Position numbers and translations under genes: made by a program. A stretch of 34,323 nucleotides of DNA, from NCBI GenBank assembly GCA_022702935.2, contig JAKIML020000017.1, positions 1 to 34,323 on the forward strand, read 5' to 3'. The notes under the pieces were generated by a model. The model was not told the origin of the DNA, did not search any database, and worked only from the letters and a program-made list of their open reading frames with translations. Each line of letters starts with the position of its first letter. Within the stretch, counting starts at the first letter, position 1. This DNA is from Bacillota bacterium. GTDB taxonomy: Bacteria > Bacillota > Clostridia > DSM-8532. Below, piece by piece: positions 30,705-34,323 of the stretch.

Positions 30705-30729
30705 CTGCAGTTCATAAGAACATGCAGCT
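30695..30729 (-). terminator. Terminator of the GNAT gene
   Basis: A stem of 11-12 bp with one bulge (AGCTGCAGTTC at 30703-30713 with 30718-30729, ATAA loop), followed on the minus strand by ATTTAATAT, about 35 bp after the GNAT stop. Confidence 0.6.
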
Positions 30730-30761
30730 CATACTAAATGATAAAATCGCAGGACAGATAC

Positions 30762-31655
30762 TTATTTTCTTTTTTTCCAAACGGTTGAACTTGTATAAGG
30801 GCGAAAACCGATACTGTAATAGAACTGCTGAGATGAGCCTACATAAGCCACTTTGGCTCCCAGTAATCCGACTCGCCTAATACCCTCCAGTACTGCTGCC
30901 TTACCCAGTCCCATTCTTCTGTAGTCCGGATCAGTTGCGACTGGTTCTACCACGGCATATCCGGCCTCCTGATCATACCACATGCCGCAATAGGATACAT
31001 AATTACCCTCAGGCGAGACCACGGCTACCTTTAAATCCAGGTCAACATTAGGACGTATCATTTCTGCTGTCGCATTGAGCTCATCTTCCCTGGAAAAGGT
31101 GAATGGTCCTTCTCCGTTTAACTCATGGTTAAAGCCCTTCCATAATACGCGATAATACTGATATAAATCCAGTTTGTCCTTTTGGGATGTAATATAAAAG
31201 CCTTCAGGCAAATCATATGCTGTTGATGTTCTGTCAATATAAAAGGCAGCATCATATTCCCTATACCCTGTTGCTATATATCCCAATCTGGCGGCGATGT
31301 CCTGAAAACAGATATCATTGTCCGGTATTACGATTGCAAAATTATCATTACTTGATAGATTTTCCTCAGCGAATCTCAGCATCTCTTCCTTTAGACCGCA
31401 ATAATCCGAAAGCGTCAGACAATATGTATTGCCTAAGGTTGTATCAAAGGTAGCGATACCTACTACGGCACCATTGTCTTCCCATATGCCGATTTTCCCA
31501 ACTGAAGCCTTGTCCAGATATGAATGGGTGGTCATCCAGTCCCATCTGGCATATGAAAACGCATCATACTTCAGCTTTATAAAGAACTCTCTTACTTTAA
31601 AGTAATCCTCTGTTATTCCTGCTTGTTTTGTATAGTATCTGAATTTAGCGTTCAT
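30762..31655 (-). CDS. GNAT family N-acetyltransferase, two-domain
   Basis: Predicted acetyl-CoA-dependent acyltransferase. Seen: a degenerate N-terminal GNAT-like domain (about 1-140, GKIGIWEDNGAVVGIATFD) and a canonical C-terminal GNAT domain (about 190-290) with VAVVSPEGNYVSYCGMWYD, the acetyl-CoA loop VATDPDYRRMGLGKAAVLEG (R/Q-x-x-G-x-G/A) and GSSQQFYYSIGFRPY. Start at 31655 (MNAKFRYY) follows GGGGGCGTGGAT; the earlier Met has no site. About 297 aa. Substrate unknown. Monocistronic, with the terminator at 30695-30729. Confidence 0.87.
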   Translation of the reverse strand: MNAKFRYYTKQAGITEDYFKVREFFIKLKYDAFSYARWDWMTTHSYLDKASVGKIGIWEDNGAVVGIATFDTTLGNTYCLTLSDYCGLKEEMLRFAEENLSSNDNFAIVIPDNDICFQDIAARLGYIATGYREYDAAFYIDRTSTAYDLPEGFYITSQKDKLDLYQYYRVLWKGFNHELNGEGPFTFSREDELNATAEMIRPNVDLDLKVAVVSPEGNYVSYCGMWYDQEAGYAVVEPVATDPDYRRMGLGKAAVLEGIRRVGLLGAKVAYVGSSQQFYYSIGFRPYTSSTVWKKRK

Positions 31656-31867
31656 ATCCACGCCCCCTTCTCGTATAAGGGTATTATAAAGTGTTTTACC
31701 AGGATACGATAGTGCCAAACATAGTTATAATCATTTTTTACACTCAATCCTTTTCTGTTTTCGCAACAACATCACTTTCATCCCCAGCACAGTCATTTTT
31801 GCCCAAATATAACCTTCATGCGTGTGTCCATTAATGCAGTTTTGTATCCTGCCCTTGCTTAAATGAA

Positions 31868-31894
31868 AAGGGCACTTAACTATGAAGTACCCTT
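31868..31894 (-). terminator. Terminator of the AraC-GyrI gene
   Basis: A 10-bp stem AAGGGCACTT/AAGTACCCTT (one wobble) and 7-nt loop, followed on the minus strand by TTTTCATTT, about 20 bp after the stop. Confidence 0.78.
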
Positions 31895-31914
31895 AATCAT
31901 AAACATTGCTGTAA

Positions 31915-32793
31915 TTAACAGTCTTTTTTCTTTACTGGAATCCAGATTTCGCTTCGATACTTTGGATTTCCAGTGTCCGGACTCTCGTTCCACAAAATTT
32001 CAGGGCCTGGGGCTGCCTCATACCCTGAAGACGGAAACCACTCTGAGTATATCCTTCCCCAGACATTTTGAAGTGTTTCTGGAAATGGTCCGATCGATTC
32101 AAATACAGCCCAGGTACTAGCCTCAATTTCTAATACATCAAAATCTGCAGTATCATTACTTGATGTTGCTACTCCGATGTAATGATCTAATTCTCCTCTC
32201 TCTTCCATTCTATCTTCTGAAAAATTAGTGGAGGCACTAATAATACCTGTTGGTTCAACATTTGAAATTGCTTTTAGCTGTTTAATAATCTCCGGTGTTA
32301 AGAGTTCGGTCATTTTTGCAATCTCAGGATTGACACCTTCGAAAACAATTGGAACTCTCTTCTTAAATCCTACTAACTTAAAAGGTGCTTTCTCAACAAT
32401 ACGATAGTTCATTTCGCATCCTCCTTTAATTGATAATTGAAAGGTCATTCGAGGATAAGCTTTAAGTTGTGTATTCTCACTCCTTGCCTCAGAAGGGAGA
32501 ATGCCATGCAGGGAATGAAAAGCACGGGAAAATGAATCAGCCGAATTATAGCCGTATTTGACGGCTACATCGATTATTTTCAAATCACTATCTTTCAAAT
32601 CAAGTGCAGCCAACGTCAGTCTTCTTCTCCGTATATATTCTGATAAACTTATGCCTGCCAAAAAAGAAAACATCCGCTTGAAATGATACTCTGAACAATA
32701 CGCGATTTTAGATACTTCACTATAATCAATATCCTCTGTTAAGTGCTCTTCAATATACGCCAATGCATTATTCATACTTCTTAAAGAATCCAT
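31915..32793 (-). CDS. AraC family regulator with C-terminal GyrI-like effector domain
   Basis: One-component activator in the SoxS/Rob-like arrangement (DNA-binding domain first, sensor last). Seen: tandem AraC HTHs (residues about 5-105: [60 protein letters not shown]) and a GyrI/AraC_E_bind domain (about 125-290) with [29 protein letters not shown] and [20 protein letters not shown], ending [14 protein letters not shown]. Start at 32793 follows AAGGGGGCTGTTTG. 292 aa. Domains of this sort bind drugs or hydrophobic effectors. Its target is not known; the gene stands alone, near a GNAT gene. Confidence 0.92.
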   Translation of the reverse strand: MDSLRSMNNALAYIEEHLTEDIDYSEVSKIAYCSEYHFKRMFSFLAGISLSEYIRRRRLTLAALDLKDSDLKIIDVAVKYGYNSADSFSRAFHSLHGILPSEARSENTQLKAYPRMTFQLSIKGGCEMNYRIVEKAPFKLVGFKKRVPIVFEGVNPEIAKMTELLTPEIIKQLKAISNVEPTGIISASTNFSEDRMEERGELDHYIGVATSSNDTADFDVLEIEASTWAVFESIGPFPETLQNVWGRIYSEWFPSSGYEAAPGPEILWNESPDTGNPKYRSEIWIPVKKKDC

Positions 32794-32904
32794 CAAACAG
32801 CCCCCTTTCATCATCAATATTATCAAAGGATGCGTTTAATCATCCGACATTCTATGCACAGTTTAGTCGATTCCTTTCATGGTGCGGGAACATGTCTACA
32901 TTTA

Positions 32905-33330
32905 CTAATATTCCTTCCTGACAGCGTCAAGATGATAAATCTTCTTAAAGTATTCCAGATCCTTCGGCGACTGAATTTTTAGCACTTCTTTGAATGTTCC
33001 GTCCGTCTTGTTCTTAAAGCCCGCGATCTGCTCGCCAGTGCAGATGGAGCATTTGACGACGGCATACTGCGTCTCAGCGTCAAAGGGAATGTCCTCTGCA
33101 AGCCTTTTCTTATAGTACGGTGTTCTGCCAAAATCCTGCCACATCTCAATGGCAAACACGACGCCAAATGCCAGCAAGACCACTCCACCGATAACGCATA
33201 ACGGCCACAGAAAAGCTCCGGAAATATAATATACCACACCCGGAATCACAACGCCCAAAATGGCTCCCGTGCTTATCCACTGCAGCCCGAACCCAATGGA
33301 ATTAATTTTAGGAAATCTCAGTTTCTTCAT
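32905..33330 (-). CDS. Small membrane protein of unknown function
   Basis: No family recognised. Seen: a basic N-terminus (MKKLRFPKINSIG), two adjacent transmembrane helices (about 17-36, WISTGAILGVVIPGVVYYIS, and 40-62, WPLCVIGGVVLLAFGVVFAIEMW), and a soluble C-terminal part of about 75 residues with a C-S-I-C pair (VVKCSICTGEQIAGFKNKTD) and a Lys/Glu-rich end. The CxxC could be redox-active or bind metal, but it is a single pair. Start at 33330 follows CGGAGGTAACC; the longer frame to 33381 lacks a site. 141 aa. Monocistronic by spacing. Confidence 0.65.
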   Translation of the reverse strand: MKKLRFPKINSIGFGLQWISTGAILGVVIPGVVYYISGAFLWPLCVIGGVVLLAFGVVFAIEMWQDFGRTPYYKKRLAEDIPFDAETQYAVVKCSICTGEQIAGFKNKTDGTFKEVLKIQSPKDLEYFKKIYHLDAVRKEY

Positions 33331-33534
33331 GGTTACCTCCGACGCCCTGGTATTATCCCATATCAATCTTATTTTGAACAATGCTATCTTTGTTTTTCCT
33401 ACACCTGCTGGCTTAAAAATTCTACCATAACTTTAATTATGAACTCATCACCTGAACCAATAATCAACATACCTATCCATAGGCAATGAAAAGTTTTATC
33501 AATCAAATTGCACGAATCTCATTCATCCTAAAGC
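33331..33534. other. Intergenic region
   Basis: AT-rich, without a recognisable gene, repeat or promoter. Confidence 0.3.
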
Positions 33535-33577
33535 AAAAACTCCATTTTAACAATATTACATCGTTAAAAATGGAGTT
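33535..33577 (-). terminator. Terminator of the right-edge gene
   Basis: A 14-bp stem AACTCCATTTTAAC with its complement (33538-33551 with 33563-33577, one bulge), followed on the minus strand by TTTTTGCTTT. It lies downstream of the restored full-length end (33669), consistent with the ancestral gene end. Confidence 0.8.
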
Positions 33578-33668
33578 ACTTTCCGTTATCCGGTTTTTTG
33601 TTTGTGAAGCGAAAATGACTGTTCATAATATGAACAGAATAACTCCTTTGACAACCACATTAATCCCT

Positions 33669-34323
33669 TCATTCAATATTAATATAATCACCATATACAT
33701 CTGCCCTATCGTCTGGCGTTGCCGGCCAGGCCTCCAATCTGTCATCCCTAATTATATCATCAATACAATCCTTTGCAGCGCCAACATATGTTCACATCAT
33801 ATCAACTTCAGTTGCAACACACCATGTACAATCCTGGGGCCACCATATGCTTGGAATCAAAAAACTTGAGATACCGGTTATGACTGCATGGATATCTCCT
33901 TTCAATAAATAATAACATCGGTCCGATAATTGAAAACTTACAGTTTGATTCTGAAGATTTTTTACAGACGGATAACCCCAGCCGTCCCATATGGCAAAAT
34001 AGCAGTTTTCTGGTGTTTTAGTATAATTGTATAATATCTCTATTAATGCTTCTGTCTGTCTTTTCGGAAGATGGCCGGTCGAAGGCGTTACAAGACTGTC
34101 TACGTACATTTTTGAATCTTTCGGGCTGGTAATTAAGTGCCACTGCATCTGAGAGTGCGGCGTTCTTCCTGTATGTTTTGCAACTTCAGACCAGGTTATT
34201 TCCATGTCTTCGGTACCGAGATACGCCGGATGGAAAAGACGAGAATATGCTGCAAATCCACGAGGTATAATATAATGCCCCCACTTGTCAAGACAATTTT
34301 TTAGCTTTTCTAAGTTAGGTTCT
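33669..34323 (-). pseudogene. Conserved hypothetical gene with in-frame TGA; 5' end beyond window
   Basis: The minus-strand frame is open from the right edge (EPNLEKLKNCLDKWGHYIIP) through HPAYLGTEDMEITWSEVAKH, GRTPHSQMQWHLITSPK, TPENCYFAIWDGWGYPS and IWWPQDCTWCVATEVDMM to a TGA at 33794-33792. In the same frame it then goes on as TYVGAAKDCIDDIIRDDRLE and AWPATPDDRADVYGDYINIE to a second TGA at 33669. From memory, homologues read ATEID-x-x-WTYVGG here, so the TGA most likely replaces a Trp codon (TGG to TGA). Function unknown; it is a Trp-rich soluble protein found in diverse Gram-positives. Loss of the last 40 residues may or may not inactivate it. Confidence 0.7.

Noticed and set aside
1-34323. 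CRISPR array, prophage module, rRNA or tRNA genes, complete insertion sequence
   Set aside because: No regularly spaced direct repeats, phage structural genes, tRNA cloverleaf-like sequences, rRNA segments or transposase frames were seen on either strand.

Overview
The window looks like chromosomal DNA of a low-to-medium GC, endospore-forming Firmicute, most likely an anaerobic member of class Clostridia. The evidence is a complete GerA/GerC/GerB-type spore germination operon, strong GGAGG-type ribosome binding sites, AT-rich intergenic DNA with many rho-independent terminators, and families typical of clostridia (ferredoxin-tailed aldo/keto reductase, HxlR/nitroreductase pair, DUF2871, ECF transporter S component). 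I cannot name the genus. Almost every gene lies on the minus strand. The only intact or near-intact plus-strand genes are the partial ECF S component, the DUF2871 membrane protein and the HxlR regulator.

Layout. 1-3.1 kb: 3' end of an ECF transporter S component, a frameshifted XRE regulator, an MGT-type glycosyltransferase, a GNAT remnant and a DUF2871 protein. 3.1-7.8 kb: a small secreted metzincin-like protease with a consensus promoter, an alpha/alpha-toroid-like protein, an Fe-S aldo/keto reductase, a SnoaL-like protein and an APH-like kinase. 7.9-12.7 kb: secreted 5'-nucleotidase with a LysM domain, then a TetR-OsmC-P-loop kinase cluster with a clear promoter/operator, and a methyltransferase. 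12.9-16.5 kb: anchored cytochrome-b5-like protein, small Cys-rich protein, nitroreductase with divergent HxlR regulator, histidine phosphatase and MBL-fold hydrolase. 17.0-21.1 kb: germination operon (GerA, GerC, GerB and a small membrane protein). 21.3-26.9 kb: XRE-DUF5680 and MerR-GyrI regulators, several broken genes, a methyltransferase/nitroreductase pair, a 271-bp palindromic MITE-like element and a VOC protein. 27.0-30.2 kb: a three-gene ABC-2 exporter preceded by a truncated methyltransferase gene with an attenuator-like leader. 30.4-34.3 kb: a GNAT protein, an AraC-GyrI regulator, a small membrane protein and a gene interrupted by an in-frame TGA that runs off the right edge.

Two themes stand out. 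First, there is an unusual density of decaying genes: about a dozen truncated, frameshifted or nonsense-interrupted genes in 34 kb, so the region has been gaining and losing accessory genes. Second, there are many one-component sensors of small molecules and redox state (XRE-DUF5680, MerR-GyrI, AraC-GyrI, TetR, HxlR) beside detoxification-type enzymes (two nitroreductases, OsmC, VOC, two or more GNATs, APH-like kinase, glycosyltransferase, ABC exporter). The most interesting regulatory candidate is the two-terminator leader with a six-codon upstream ORF before the truncated methyltransferase and the exporter.
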